From: Chitinophaga sp. HK235
Lineage (GTDB): Bacteria; Bacteroidota; Bacteroidia; Chitinophagales; Chitinophagaceae
Length of the DNA stretch: 64,000 nucleotides
Direction of reading: 5' to 3'
NCBI RefSeq assembly: GCF_018255755.1
Contig: NZ_CP073766.1
Span: forward strand, 434,001-498,000
The notes under the pieces are model-generated. The model was not told the origin of the DNA. It searched no databases and saw only the letters and a list, made by a program, of their open reading frames with translations. Below, piece after piece: positions 7,583 through 17,356 of this stretch (the stretch's first letter is position 1; each line of letters begins with the position of its first letter). A program made the position numbers and the translations under genes.

Positions 7583-10500
7583 ATGAACAAATGCTATTTC
7601 AGTAGCCAACTGCTGAATTTTTATGTAAAGGTATGTTATGCCTTTACGGCTGTGGTCATTTGCCTCTGCCTGCTGTCGCAGCATGCAATAGCCCAGGGAA
7701 AATTCAGTGTCCAGGGTAAAATCACCGATGAAAAAAAACAACCGCTTCCGGGTGTCAGCGTCTCTGAAGCAGGTACTAAAACAGGTGTTGTAACAAACAT
7801 CGACGGCGTTTTTAAGCTGGAGGTGAGCAATGCCAACGCCACGCTGCATATCGCTTTCCTCGGTTACGACAGTAAAGAGGTAGCGATAGGAGGGCAGCAT
7901 ACGCTCAGCATTTCCTTGTCTCCGCAGCTGCGTCAGCTCAACGATGTGGTGATTACCGGTTATGGTAAAACCAGCAAAAAAAATGTGATCGGTTCCATCA
8001 GTTCACTGAATGCCGGTGAATTCACACAGGGCGTAATCGGTAGCCCGGCAATGTTGCTGCAGGGCAAAGTACCCGGCCTTACAGTTACCAAAAGCGGGAA
8101 TCCCAACCAAACGCCAACGGTTATACTGAGAGGTCCTTCTACTTTGCGCTCCGGTGCACAGGAGCCTTTTTACGTGATCGATGGGGTACCTGGTGTACCC
8201 ATAGATATGGTACCACCGGATGATATTGCTACGATTGATGTACTGAAAGATGGTGCATCTACGGCTATCTATGGTGCCAGGGCTGCCAATGGTGTAATCA
8301 TGGTTACCACACGCCGTCCTAAAACAGACCAGCTCCGCATTGCCTACAACGCCTATGCCGGCATCGAAAAAGTGGCCAAACGCCTGGAAGTACTCACCGG
8401 CGATGAACTGCGTAAATACCTGGCAGATAATGGTCAGGTGCTCGCTCCCGCCAACAACGATACTATTCCTGGTACGCAGAATCTGGTCAACACCGACTGG
8501 CAGAAAGAAGTACAACGCACCGGTGTTTCCCAGAACCATAACTTATCACTGATGGGCGGCTCCAAAGCCACTACCTATGGCTTCAGTGTCAACTACTTCG
8601 ATAACCCCGGTATCATCAAAGGTTCTGCGCTCAACAGACTCGGTATACGCGCCAACGTAGGCCAGCGTGCTTTCAACGATCGTCTCCGCCTCGATTTCTC
8701 GGTGTTTAATACCTCCACCAAACAGGATAATGTACCGGATGCGGTATTGTACAACATGCTCAACTACCTGCCTACGGTAGCGGTTACACGCCCCGATGGC
8801 AGCTTCACCGAAGACTTTGCCGGCAACATTCGCGGCAGCAGCAACCCCGTAGCATTGATCGCCAACAATAAAGATCAGACCAAATCATCGAAGTTTCTGG
8901 CCACCGGTCTCGCAGAAGTAAAAATACTGCCCGGACTTACCTATACCGCCAGTCTCACTACCCAAAAGGAACAGTACAACCGCAACGTATATTACAACAG
9001 CCTCTCCACACTGGCCAAGGGTAATGGCGGTAAAGCCAACCGGGTATCGTGGATGAATACACGTAATATCATCGAGTCCTATTTCAACTATGATAAAACA
9101 TTTGGAAAACACAACATTAAAGTGCTGGCAGGATACTCCTGGCAGGAAGACCGCAGCGGCGACGGATTTGGTGTGACCACCCAGGGCTTCGGCAGCGACG
9201 CACTTACCTGGAACAACCTGGCTCTCAGCAACCCGCCCTCCGGTACGATCGTGTTCGATAACTCCGGTCAGACAACACTCACCACACTCCGCCTCATTTC
9301 CTACTACGGCAGGGTCAATTACCAGTACGCCGATAAATACTATTTCCAGGCTTCACTCCGTAATGATGGTTCTTCTGCCTTCGGTAAAAACAACCGCTGG
9401 GGTTATTTCCCGGCTGCCTCACTGGGATGGCGCCTCAGCCAGGAGTCTTTCCTGAAAACAGTCCGCGCACTCGATGACCTTAAACTCAGGGTCAGCTACG
9501 GTATCTCTGGTAACTCACTGGGCTTCGATCCGCTCACAGCCCAGTTGCAATACAGCACCGTAGGACGCTACTATGATAACGGCCAGCTGATCAACGGTAT
9601 CGCTCCCGTACAGAATGCCAACCCCGACCTGAAATGGGAACGCACAGCTATGTTCAACACCGGGATCGACTTCAGCATCCTCAAAGGAAGACTGACCGGC
9701 GCCATTGATTACTACGACAAACAAACCTCCGATCTTATCTGGAACTATCCCGTATCTACCACCCAATACATCACTACTACCTTGCTGGCCAACGTAGGAA
9801 AAGTAAGCAACAAGGGTGTGGAAATAGTACTGAATGCAGATGTGATCAGATCTAAAGACTTTACCTGGAGAACAACCATCAACGCTTCCCACAATACCAA
9901 CAAAATCAGTTCCCTGGCCAATGACCGCTTTACACTGAAGGACATTCCTACCGCCATACTCGGTGGTAAAGGACAGTCCGGCAACTGGAGCCAGAAAGTA
10001 CTGGAAGGACAGCCTATCGGTACCTTTACCTTGTTCCATTACATGGGTAAAGACAAGGACGGGGTGTCTACCTATCAGAAAGCAGATGGTACCGTTACTA
10101 CCTCGCCCAACACAGCAGACCTGATGGTAGCCGGCAATGCACAGCCTAAGATCACCTATGGCTGGAGCAATACCTTCCTCTACAAAGGTTTCGATCTGAG
10201 CATCTTTATGCGCGGTGTAGCAGGCAACAAAATCCTGAACGCCACACTGGCCGCCATCAATACACCTACCGATGCCAAGATGACCAATATCTCTAAATTC
10301 ACCCTCGGGGAATCCTATAATGATAAAAACTCTTTCATGGTCTCCGACAGGTTCCTGGAAAGCGGTTCCTACCTCAGAATGGAAAACGTTACCCTGGGAT
10401 ATACCATTAAAACAAAAAGCCCTTACATCAGCGCATTACGTGTATACGGCAACGTTACCAACGTGTTTACGATCACGAAGTATACCGGCATCGATCCGGA

Positions 10501-10594
10501 GATCGATCTGGGTGGCCTTACACCCGGCATCGATGTACGTAACTACTATCCTAAAACACGGTCTTTCATCTTCGGTGTGAATGCTACTTTTTAA
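7583..10594 (+). CDS. SusC/RagA family TonB-linked outer membrane protein (pair 1)
   Basis: A 1003-residue TonB-dependent transporter. The order is signal peptide to about residue 37, a CarboxypepD-regulatory-like domain (GKITDEKKQPLPGVSV... to about 120), then a plug domain with the SusC signature around residues 222-242 (DGASTAIYGARAANGVIMVTT-like). A 22-strand beta-barrel ends in aromatic residues (FIFGVNATF). It imports large substrates across the outer membrane with the SusD lipoprotein encoded 27 bases downstream. The substrate is not evident: no glycoside hydrolase is adjacent. A secreted amidohydrolase lies upstream (divergent) and an isochorismatase-like enzyme downstream. Confidence 0.95.
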   Translation: MNKCYFSSQLLNFYVKVCYAFTAVVICLCLLSQHAIAQGKFSVQGKITDEKKQPLPGVSVSEAGTKTGVVTNIDGVFKLEVSNANATLHIAFLGYDSKEVAIGGQHTLSISLSPQLRQLNDVVITGYGKTSKKNVIGSISSLNAGEFTQGVIGSPAMLLQGKVPGLTVTKSGNPNQTPTVILRGPSTLRSGAQEPFYVIDGVPGVPIDMVPPDDIATIDVLKDGASTAIYGARAANGVIMVTTRRPKTDQLRIAYNAYAGIEKVAKRLEVLTGDELRKYLADNGQVLAPANNDTIPGTQNLVNTDWQKEVQRTGVSQNHNLSLMGGSKATTYGFSVNYFDNPGIIKGSALNRLGIRANVGQRAFNDRLRLDFSVFNTSTKQDNVPDAVLYNMLNYLPTVAVTRPDGSFTEDFAGNIRGSSNPVALIANNKDQTKSSKFLATGLAEVKILPGLTYTASLTTQKEQYNRNVYYNSLSTLAKGNGGKANRVSWMNTRNIIESYFNYDKTFGKHNIKVLAGYSWQEDRSGDGFGVTTQGFGSDALTWNNLALSNPPSGTIVFDNSGQTTLTTLRLISYYGRVNYQYADKYYFQASLRNDGSSAFGKNNRWGYFPAASLGWRLSQESFLKTVRALDDLKLRVSYGISGNSLGFDPLTAQLQYSTVGRYYDNGQLINGIAPVQNANPDLKWERTAMFNTGIDFSILKGRLTGAIDYYDKQTSDLIWNYPVSTTQYITTTLLANVGKVSNKGVEIVLNADVIRSKDFTWRTTINASHNTNKISSLANDRFTLKDIPTAILGGKGQSGNWSQKVLEGQPIGTFTLFHYMGKDKDGVSTYQKADGTVTTSPNTADLMVAGNAQPKITYGWSNTFLYKGFDLSIFMRGVAGNKILNATLAAINTPTDAKMTNISKFTLGESYNDKNSFMVSDRFLESGSYLRMENVTLGYTIKTKSPYISALRVYGNVTNVFTITKYTGIDPEIDLGGLTPGIDVRNYYPKTRSFIFGVNATF

Positions 10595-10621
10595 TCACTA
10601 ACATTAATCCTACTGATCGAT

Positions 10622-12271
10622 ATGAAACGATATAAATTGCTGAGTATGGCCCTGGCGGCCGTGGTGGCCCTGGCAGGATGCCGCAAGCTGGATGTGGACG
10701 TAGAGTCCCGTTATACGCCGGGCAACTTCCCGACCAACAGTGCTTCCTATGCGGCTGCCATTGGCTCCGTATATGCGCAGCTGGCCAACTCCAAATCAGG
10801 CGATGCTACCTACTTTATGAACGGCACCGGCTTCAGTTACGCTACTGACTACTGGATGCTGCAGGAGTTGTGTACCGATGAAGCCATTATACCCGCCCGC
10901 GATGGTAACTGGGATGACGGCGGAAAATACCGTTTCCTCCATCTGCATACCTGGACAGGCAACCTGCCTTTTGTAATCAGCTCCTGGCAATGGGGCTTCG
11001 GCGGTATTAACATTACCAATAATGCGATGAACCTCGCGAAAGGGCTGCCGGAAGGTACATCCAGAAACACGGCGGTGGCTGAACTGAAAACCATGCGCTC
11101 CCTGTTTTATTTCTTTATGATGGACTCCTATGGCAACGTACCCATTCTGGACGCTTATCCGGTGCCTTCTCCGCCGGAAACCAAACCCAGAAAAGAAGTG
11201 TTTGCTTTCATCGAAAATACCCTGAAGGCTGCACTGCCCGACCTGCCGGCTAAAGTAGACGGTTCTACCTACGGCCGTGCCACCAAATGGATGGCTTATG
11301 CGCTGCTGGAAAAAATGTACCTCAACGCCGAATACTACACCGGAACACCTCGCTATACCGATGCAGTGGCCATGGCAGACAGCATCCTCACCAACGCACC
11401 TTATACGCTGGACGCTGATTATTCCTCCATCTTCAAACCGGAAAACGGCCCGCAGATAAAGGAAACCATCTTCGCCATTCCTTATGATGCCAACCTGATA
11501 CCCGGCTGCCACTTTACCCGTTTTGGACTGCATCCTTTCCTGAAAGCCAAATTCGACCTGCCGGATGGTTTCGGTCCCAGCATAGCACTGAGTACCATCG
11601 CCGATTTCTACGCTTTCTTTAACCAGCCTAACGATGTGCGCAACAACACCTGGCTGGCCGGTAAACAAACCAACAAAGATGGTTCTCCGAACATTGTCCG
11701 CACCAGCACCAAAACCCTGGACGCTTCCTATGCCGGCCCCGACCAGCCTATTGACTGGGAAGTGACGATCACACCGGAAATGAAACTTAAACCCGGCGGT
11801 GAAGGAAAGCTGGATGTAGGAAATGATCTCCTTGCTCAGCTGAAAGGTGTACGTTCGATTAAATTTTATCCCGACAAAAACATCAATACTTCTACCCGCT
11901 TTCAAAATAACGATGTGCCCGTGTTCCGTTTGGCAGACGTGCTGATGATGAAGGCAGAAGCCATTCTGCGGGGTGCAGTGCCTACTACCGTCAAAGGGGA
12001 ACTGCAGACAGCAGATGTGCTGGTGAATAAAATCCGTAGTAGGGCCGGTACTACACCGGTTGCCGGTATCACCCTCGATGATCTGCTGGTGGAACGCGCC
12101 CGCGAATTTGCCTGGGAAGGATGGAGAAGAAATGACCTGATCCGCTTCGGTAAATTCGAAGGTAAATGGGGCTTTAAAGCACAGGATAATGATGTGTTCC
12201 GTCGTGTATTCCCGATACCGGAAATAGAACTGGCGCTGAACCCCAAACTGCTGCGCAATCCTGGATATTAA
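10622..12271 (+). CDS. SusD/RagB family nutrient-binding outer membrane lipoprotein (pair 1)
   Basis: A 549-residue lipoprotein. The lipobox LAGC puts the acylated cysteine at residue 20. SusD features include the TPR-like helical region (AELKTMRSLFYFFMMDSYGNVPIL). The C-terminal RagB block has LLVERAREFAWEGWRRNDLIRFG and ends IPEIELALNPKLLRNPGY, the classic SusD ending. It caps the SusC barrel and captures substrate. It follows susC by 27 bases and ends at a terminator hairpin, so the transcript appears to be just susC-susD. Confidence 0.95.
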   Translation: MKRYKLLSMALAAVVALAGCRKLDVDVESRYTPGNFPTNSASYAAAIGSVYAQLANSKSGDATYFMNGTGFSYATDYWMLQELCTDEAIIPARDGNWDDGGKYRFLHLHTWTGNLPFVISSWQWGFGGINITNNAMNLAKGLPEGTSRNTAVAELKTMRSLFYFFMMDSYGNVPILDAYPVPSPPETKPRKEVFAFIENTLKAALPDLPAKVDGSTYGRATKWMAYALLEKMYLNAEYYTGTPRYTDAVAMADSILTNAPYTLDADYSSIFKPENGPQIKETIFAIPYDANLIPGCHFTRFGLHPFLKAKFDLPDGFGPSIALSTIADFYAFFNQPNDVRNNTWLAGKQTNKDGSPNIVRTSTKTLDASYAGPDQPIDWEVTITPEMKLKPGGEGKLDVGNDLLAQLKGVRSIKFYPDKNINTSTRFQNNDVPVFRLADVLMMKAEAILRGAVPTTVKGELQTADVLVNKIRSRAGTTPVAGITLDDLLVERAREFAWEGWRRNDLIRFGKFEGKWGFKAQDNDVFRRVFPIPEIELALNPKLLRNPGY

Positions 12272-12286
12272 TCGATACACTGGTAT

Positions 12287-12332
12287 AAAACAGGAAGGGT
12301 GTCTCAATAATTTTGAGATACCCTTCTGTTTT
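12287..12332 (+). terminator. Intrinsic terminator of susCD pair 1
   Basis: A long imperfect stem (about 18 bp, one bulged G at 12293, one wobble) closes around 12308-12312. It is followed by TTTT immediately after the SusD stop. Confidence 0.75.
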
Positions 12333-12361
12333 ATAAAATGCTGCAGGGCGCTTATTTACAT

Positions 12362-12369
12362 TACCTTTG
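12362..12369 (+). promoter_or_regulatory. -7 promoter box immediately before the isochorismatase start
   Basis: TACCTTTG matches TAnnTTTG and ends six bases before the GTG start at 12375. In the rnpB gene of this window the same octamer sits 5-7 bases before the RNA start, so this mRNA may begin at or very near its start codon. Confidence 0.45.
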
Positions 12370-12374
12370 AGACT

Positions 12375-12923
12375 GTGAAGAGAGAAAGAATCATAATAAT
12401 AGACGCACAGAAGGATTTTGTCAATCCTGAAGGGGCCTATGCCCAAAAACATCCGGGAATCACTCAGATACTAGACGCAAAAAACAGGATAAATAATTTA
12501 CTGGAATCACTGGACAAAGAACTGTTTGTGATAATTCGTGCCGACTACAAGCCGGACCAGTTCGAAAACGGTGTGTCAATGTGTATCCCCAATACACCCG
12601 GTCATGAGATAGACATCAAGGCGGATGAGTGTTTTAACATGTTCACAAAAACAGAACATAGTGCTTTCTCTTCGGAAGCGTTTAAGGAATACGCTGGAGC
12701 CAATGAAATTGAAACACTGATACTAACCGGATTTTTAGCCGAGTATTGTGTGAAACAAACTGCGCTGGATGCATTGAATGCAGGCTACCATGTTTATCTG
12801 TTGGAAGATTGTATTGGAACCGGAGATGATGTTCAGATAAGAAAGGAACTTACCCTGTCAGAATTGGAGCAGAAAGGTGCAAAAATTCTGAATAGCAGGG
12901 AGCTCCTTCGTATCATAAAATAA
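12375..12923 (+). CDS. Isochorismatase-family cysteine hydrolase (nicotinamidase-like)
   Basis: A 182-residue protein with a GTG start. The catalytic triad is visible as Asp in IIDAQKDFVNP, Lys in FTKTEHSAF and Cys in LAEYCVKQTALDALNAGY. This is the arrangement of nicotinamidases and other isochorismatase-fold amidases. The substrate is uncertain: nicotinamidases usually carry extra metal-ligand histidines after the Asp (DxH), which are not obvious here, so a generic amidase is equally possible. It is a cytoplasmic protein with no signal peptide. It lies after the SusCD terminator with its own -7 box, so it is probably transcribed separately. Confidence 0.75.
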   Translation: MKRERIIIIDAQKDFVNPEGAYAQKHPGITQILDAKNRINNLLESLDKELFVIIRADYKPDQFENGVSMCIPNTPGHEIDIKADECFNMFTKTEHSAFSSEAFKEYAGANEIETLILTGFLAEYCVKQTALDALNAGYHVYLLEDCIGTGDDVQIRKELTLSELEQKGAKILNSRELLRIIK

Positions 12924-12927
12924 TTCC

Positions 12928-15900
12928 TCAGGCTTTTTTCTTCGCTTTACCCAATCCGATGTTATACTTGTCCGGAGTGCCGGAAATACGCAGATGCATA
13001 AAACGGCCTTTTTTGCCTTTTTCCACGTTTTCGATGGCATCTACCTGCTGAGGATCCACTTCTTCCTGTTTACGGCCAAATAACGCCTGAAAACCCACTG
13101 AAGTGACCATCCGCATGGGAACACGCAGGTAATAGTTCATCTGCATGTCCAGTGACTGATTGCCGGACACCTCAATATAACCGATGGAAGAATTGATATT
13201 CATGTTGGGAATGTCCAATACGCCGTTTTTAAAAGTCAGTTTGTTACGCAGGGTGTCAAAGCGTACCATACGCAGGTTCTTATCCTTAAAGTAAGCCGAC
13301 ATGGCCTGCATAGGCCCGAAGTCTATAAGCGTGCCGTTGTGGATCTCAATATCCATTTTGGCGGTGGTCTCACTCAGCACCGGTGTAAGATCGGGATGCA
13401 GCCGCACATTACTTCTGATATGCCCGGTCAGTTTACCTTTCAGATTGTTGTTGAGCACAAAGTCCTGACCGAAGTTGTCAAACTTCATCAGCATCTTCGT
13501 CATGTCCACGGTATCCAGCCGTATGCCGCTTCTGAAATAAAGTTTGTTGGGGTCCTGCGCATTGAAGGTGCCGCGCATGCCAATATGCCCGCCTGCCATC
13601 CGTACAGAGATCGTATCTACCCGGATACGCTGGTCTTTCTGCATATGTACCGAAGCCACCACTTCTTTCAACCACAGCTTGCGGTAACGGATCTTGCCGA
13701 TGTTGACCTGTGCATCAAAGTCGGTGAAAGGTGTTTTAAAGATATTGTAGCCTGCTGCATGCAGGGAGTCATTTTCACGGACGGTAGTAGCTTTTTGGGG
13801 AGCGGCAGCCGGTGTATGGTCGGTAAAATCATAATTCATCAGCTCATCCACATGGAGGAATTTGGAATTGAAGCTGAAGAAGTTGCTGCGCGGATTTCCT
13901 TTCTTGTCGGGGCCTGCATACAGTTTCAGGTTCATGTCAAAGTCGCTGCTGCCGATTTTGCCGGTGAGGGTGTCCACTACCAGGTAACGGTTGGTGCCAT
14001 ACCGTATTCTTCCCTTGATATTCTCCAGCTGTATAGGGTGTTGCTTCAGCGTGCCGGATATATTGGCAATATGTGCGTCCACTCTTTTAAACACGGTATC
14101 ATAACGCATGTTCAGTTTGGCGCGCAACCACAGTTTGCCGGCTTCTTCATACCAGTAGCCCTGTGGGATAAACTGCCTGCCACGTGGGCCTATCAGGTCG
14201 TTGACGGCAATACGGTCCGACTGCAGGTCGAAAGCCAGTTCTGTTCTGCCCTTTTTGATTTTGGTAAACCAAAGCGGATAATTGTTGAGCCTTCCCTTAA
14301 AAACAAAACCACTGCTGTCGATATTTCCGGAGAAGTTACGTACCCGCAGGCTGGTATCATTGATCATGATGTCTGCGCTGAAATCATGCAGGGCATGCGG
14401 ATATTGTTTAAAACCTGCATTCAGATGAGTGAGCTTGAAAGTGCCTCTGGGCAAAGGATTAGGATGAAGCAGTTCCTGTACCGAAGTTTCCAGCGCCAGC
14501 CCGATATTAAAACCGGAGATCACTTCCTGGCGCAGTACCTGGTGGGTGCTGTCGGCCAGCAACAGCTCTCCCGGACGGATCATATTGCTGCTGGCTTTAA
14601 AGGTAACAGCCACCGGCTTCTGTTGTTTGTGGAAGATGGCCGGCAGATCACTGATAGATCCGCTGGCGCTTATATCGGAATTGCCTATACGAAAAGCAAC
14701 AGAGTCCAGCTGCAGGCTGCCGTTTTTTAACTGCGCATGCAGGTTCATTTTACGCACAGGCAGGGGATAGTTGGGGATGCGGAACTCCAGGTTGCTGACC
14801 GTTAGTTCACTTTGTACACCTTCTTTTAATTTGGCCAGCTGTTGCTCCGGCAGGTGAATGTCTACCAGCTCCTTGAAGTTCATGTTAAGTGCTATCTGGC
14901 CCTGAATCTGTTCCAGGTCTTTGATACCCAGGAACTCACCAACAAAACGAAGGTCCAGTTCAGAATATATCTGCATCACAATTTGCGGGTCGGTAAAATC
15001 CTTCATCACAAAATTGCCCCTGAATACACCCTTGCCGGGTTTGGCGTTGATGTTGAGCAAATGCAGTTCAGAAGTCTTCAGGGAATGTTCGTTGCCATTG
15101 GTATAGTATCCGCGGAACCCCAATGAATCCAGCTTGCGGTCTATATGTTTATTCTGGAACCATACGTTTTCACAGCCAAAATTGACAGATATGGCTGGCA
15201 TTTCATTTCTACCCACTTTACCTTTTACAGCACCGTCGAAGAAAATACGGCCGTCACGGTGGTATTTTTCCAGCATGGCCGCAATGTCATTGGGCACCAG
15301 GGCAAAAAGCAGGTTGAGGTCGGGCCGGTCACCTTTTAACTTGAGGTCTACATAATTTTCTTTATCAAGGATAACACTGCCCTGCAGGGAAAGACTGGCA
15401 TTTTCCAGTTTGATATTACTGGGGGAGATGTTGATCTGGTTTTTACTGGGGAGATAGTCGCCCTGCAGATCCATGGCTACTTTCCGGTGGCGGAACAATA
15501 CGGTGTCCGTTTTGCTGGTGATATCCAGCTGCAGCTGTCCGTCTGTCTGTATCGCCATGCGGTCTCCTTCCATCTTGAAGGAAGTTTTGATCTTGTCGAT
15601 ATGAGACACCACGTTCCAACCTGAAACCGCATCCAGGTAAGTAATGTCAATATTTTTAAGGATTACTTTTTTCAGGTCCAGGCTAAGCCCTTTGCTGCTG
15701 TCGGCAGGAGTGGGGGTGGCATCTGTCTTGAAGGCATGTGCCTTGATCAGGTCTACCTCTCCGTCGACGGCCCTGGCAATATGTACGTTACCGTTAGACA
15801 ACACTACAATCCGCACCTGGTAATGCTGTTGCAGAATATCAATTAAACTGAAGCCGGCATACAGCTTCTCTACCTGGTACAGGGGCTTCCCATCCATTTT

Positions 15901-16143
15901 TTTATTGGCATAAAAACGGACTTTATGTAGGGCTATAGATACATAAGGAAAGTTGCTGAAAGGCGAAATGCTGCTTTTTTCCAGCACCAGCTCACCGGCA
16001 AATCGTTTGTTCAGCTCGGCTATTGCCAGTTGGGTTAGCCGCTGTTGCTGACTGTACAGAATACCGGCTGCAATACCGGTCAATAACAGCAATCCTGTCA
16101 GGGAGATCAGCACCACTCTGATAAATTTTTTTCCTGCTTTCAT
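12928..16143 (-). CDS. AsmA-like protein, large envelope protein
   Basis: A 1071-residue protein. It has one N-terminal transmembrane anchor (VVLISLTGLLLLTGIAAGILY, about residues 10-30) followed by a very long beta-rich region. An AsmA N-terminal domain (RFAGELVLEKSSISPFSNFPYVSIALHKVRF) and an AsmA-type C-terminal repeat (KMDIEIHNGTLIDFGPMQAM, IGYIEVSGNQSLDMQMNYYLRVPM) frame the protein. AsmA/TamB-like proteins form hydrophobic grooves that bridge the periplasm and are linked to phospholipid transport to the outer membrane. That role here is by family only. It is convergent with the isochorismatase gene (4-base gap). Confidence 0.8.
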   Translation of the reverse strand: MKAGKKFIRVVLISLTGLLLLTGIAAGILYSQQQRLTQLAIAELNKRFAGELVLEKSSISPFSNFPYVSIALHKVRFYANKKMDGKPLYQVEKLYAGFSLIDILQQHYQVRIVVLSNGNVHIARAVDGEVDLIKAHAFKTDATPTPADSSKGLSLDLKKVILKNIDITYLDAVSGWNVVSHIDKIKTSFKMEGDRMAIQTDGQLQLDITSKTDTVLFRHRKVAMDLQGDYLPSKNQINISPSNIKLENASLSLQGSVILDKENYVDLKLKGDRPDLNLLFALVPNDIAAMLEKYHRDGRIFFDGAVKGKVGRNEMPAISVNFGCENVWFQNKHIDRKLDSLGFRGYYTNGNEHSLKTSELHLLNINAKPGKGVFRGNFVMKDFTDPQIVMQIYSELDLRFVGEFLGIKDLEQIQGQIALNMNFKELVDIHLPEQQLAKLKEGVQSELTVSNLEFRIPNYPLPVRKMNLHAQLKNGSLQLDSVAFRIGNSDISASGSISDLPAIFHKQQKPVAVTFKASSNMIRPGELLLADSTHQVLRQEVISGFNIGLALETSVQELLHPNPLPRGTFKLTHLNAGFKQYPHALHDFSADIMINDTSLRVRNFSGNIDSSGFVFKGRLNNYPLWFTKIKKGRTELAFDLQSDRIAVNDLIGPRGRQFIPQGYWYEEAGKLWLRAKLNMRYDTVFKRVDAHIANISGTLKQHPIQLENIKGRIRYGTNRYLVVDTLTGKIGSSDFDMNLKLYAGPDKKGNPRSNFFSFNSKFLHVDELMNYDFTDHTPAAAPQKATTVRENDSLHAAGYNIFKTPFTDFDAQVNIGKIRYRKLWLKEVVASVHMQKDQRIRVDTISVRMAGGHIGMRGTFNAQDPNKLYFRSGIRLDTVDMTKMLMKFDNFGQDFVLNNNLKGKLTGHIRSNVRLHPDLTPVLSETTAKMDIEIHNGTLIDFGPMQAMSAYFKDKNLRMVRFDTLRNKLTFKNGVLDIPNMNINSSIGYIEVSGNQSLDMQMNYYLRVPMRMVTSVGFQALFGRKQEEVDPQQVDAIENVEKGKKGRFMHLRISGTPDKYNIGLGKAKKKA

Positions 16144-16285
16144 GTATTAGGCCATTCGAACCCGTAAAAGTATTAAAAAATAAAAATGTGTGTATTTCGG
16201 CCCATGTTGAGAATGTGTTAAAGTTTTACTGGAGAAGTAAAAACGTTTTTATTATTTTTCTGGCATAACAAAATCGTTTTTGCAA

Positions 16286-17290
16286 ATGAATACAAAACCC
16301 TTGCTCATCACCGCTATGATGCTGACACAGGTGGTATATGCCCAGGAAAAGCCACAGCCGCCTGCCCGCATAGCACAGCAGTCCCGTCGTGCAGGCAATC
16401 CCGTTTTTCCGGGATGGTATGCAGATCCGGAAGGAGTGGTATTCGGAAAAACATACTGGATATTCCCCACCTTCTCTGCTCCGTATAACCAGCAGGTTTA
16501 TTTTGATGCTTTTTCCTCCACTGATCTGATCAACTGGAAAAAACATCCGCGGATACTGGACACCACTGCGGTGAAATGGGCCAGACGGGCTATGTGGGCA
16601 CCGGCAGTGATTCAAAAGGGACAGCAATACTTTTTTTTCTTCGGGGCCAATGATATCCAGCGGAATGGAGAGCCAGGTGGAATAGGCGTAGCTGTGGCAG
16701 ATAAACCGGAAGGCCCTTACCGCGATTACCTGGGAAAACCGCTCATCGATAGTTTTTATAACAAAGCCCAGCCAATAGACCAATACGTATTTCAGGATAA
16801 AGACGGTGCCTTTTACCTGATGTATGGCGGCTGGGGCCATTGTAATATTGCCCGGCTGAAAGATGATTTCACTGGTTTCGTTCCTTTCCCCGATGGCAAT
16901 GTTTTCCGGGATATAACACCAGAGAAATACGTGGAAGGACCTACGATGTTTATGCGAAACGGGAAGTACTATTTTATGTGGTCAGAAGGTGGATGGACCG
17001 GGCCCGACTACAGCGTGGCCTATGCCATAGCAGACACGCCCACAGGGCCTTTCCGGCGGATAGGTAAAATACTGCAGCAGGATCCGGCCATCGCTACAGG
17101 TGCAGGCCATCACTCTATTATCCATGCTGCCTCACAAAACAAATGGTTTATCGTATATCACCGACGTCCCTTGGGGCTGAAAGATGCCAATGCACGGGAA
17201 ACCTGTATCGATGAAATGTTTTTTAATGAAGATGGAACCATCAAACCCGTCATCATGACAAAAGAAGGAGTGAAGCAACTGAAGCTATAA
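16286..17290 (+). CDS. Glycoside hydrolase family 43-like secreted enzyme
   Basis: A 334-residue protein. The ATG at 16286 is preferred over a TTG two codons earlier. A signal peptide is cut near VVYAQ (residue 20). GH43-type five-bladed beta-propeller residues are visible: Asp47 in GWYADPEG (base), Asp165 in QPIDQYVFQDKDG (pKa modulator) and Glu217 in YVEGPTMF (acid). A late GAGHHSI is typical of the clan. The enzymes hydrolyse arabinan, xylan or related side chains. Specificity cannot be assigned from sequence alone. It stands alone, divergent from the AsmA gene, and is not attached to either SusCD pair. Confidence 0.85.
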   Translation: MNTKPLLITAMMLTQVVYAQEKPQPPARIAQQSRRAGNPVFPGWYADPEGVVFGKTYWIFPTFSAPYNQQVYFDAFSSTDLINWKKHPRILDTTAVKWARRAMWAPAVIQKGQQYFFFFGANDIQRNGEPGGIGVAVADKPEGPYRDYLGKPLIDSFYNKAQPIDQYVFQDKDGAFYLMYGGWGHCNIARLKDDFTGFVPFPDGNVFRDITPEKYVEGPTMFMRNGKYYFMWSEGGWTGPDYSVAYAIADTPTGPFRRIGKILQQDPAIATGAGHHSIIHAASQNKWFIVYHRRPLGLKDANARETCIDEMFFNEDGTIKPVIMTKEGVKQLKL

Positions 17291-17307
17291 TCATATCACT
17301 TTACGCA

Positions 17308-17335
17308 ATTCCCCGAGGCGGAGGCCTCGGGGAAT
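17308..17335. terminator. Hairpin between convergent GH43 and MFS genes
   Basis: A perfect 12-bp stem (17308-17319 with 17324-17335) with a 4-base loop, GC-rich in the core. There is no strong T-run on either side, so intrinsic termination is likely but not certain. Confidence 0.55.
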
Positions 17336-17356
17336 ATATGTCTTGCACTAACAGTC

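Noticed and set aside
10796..12307. A 503-codon open frame on the minus strand
   Set aside because: Antisense to the SusD gene of pair 1; Cys/His/Phe-rich nonsense typical of reverse frames.
13339..14730. A 463-codon plus-strand frame
   Set aside because: Antisense to the AsmA-like gene, no recognisable domain, no promoter.
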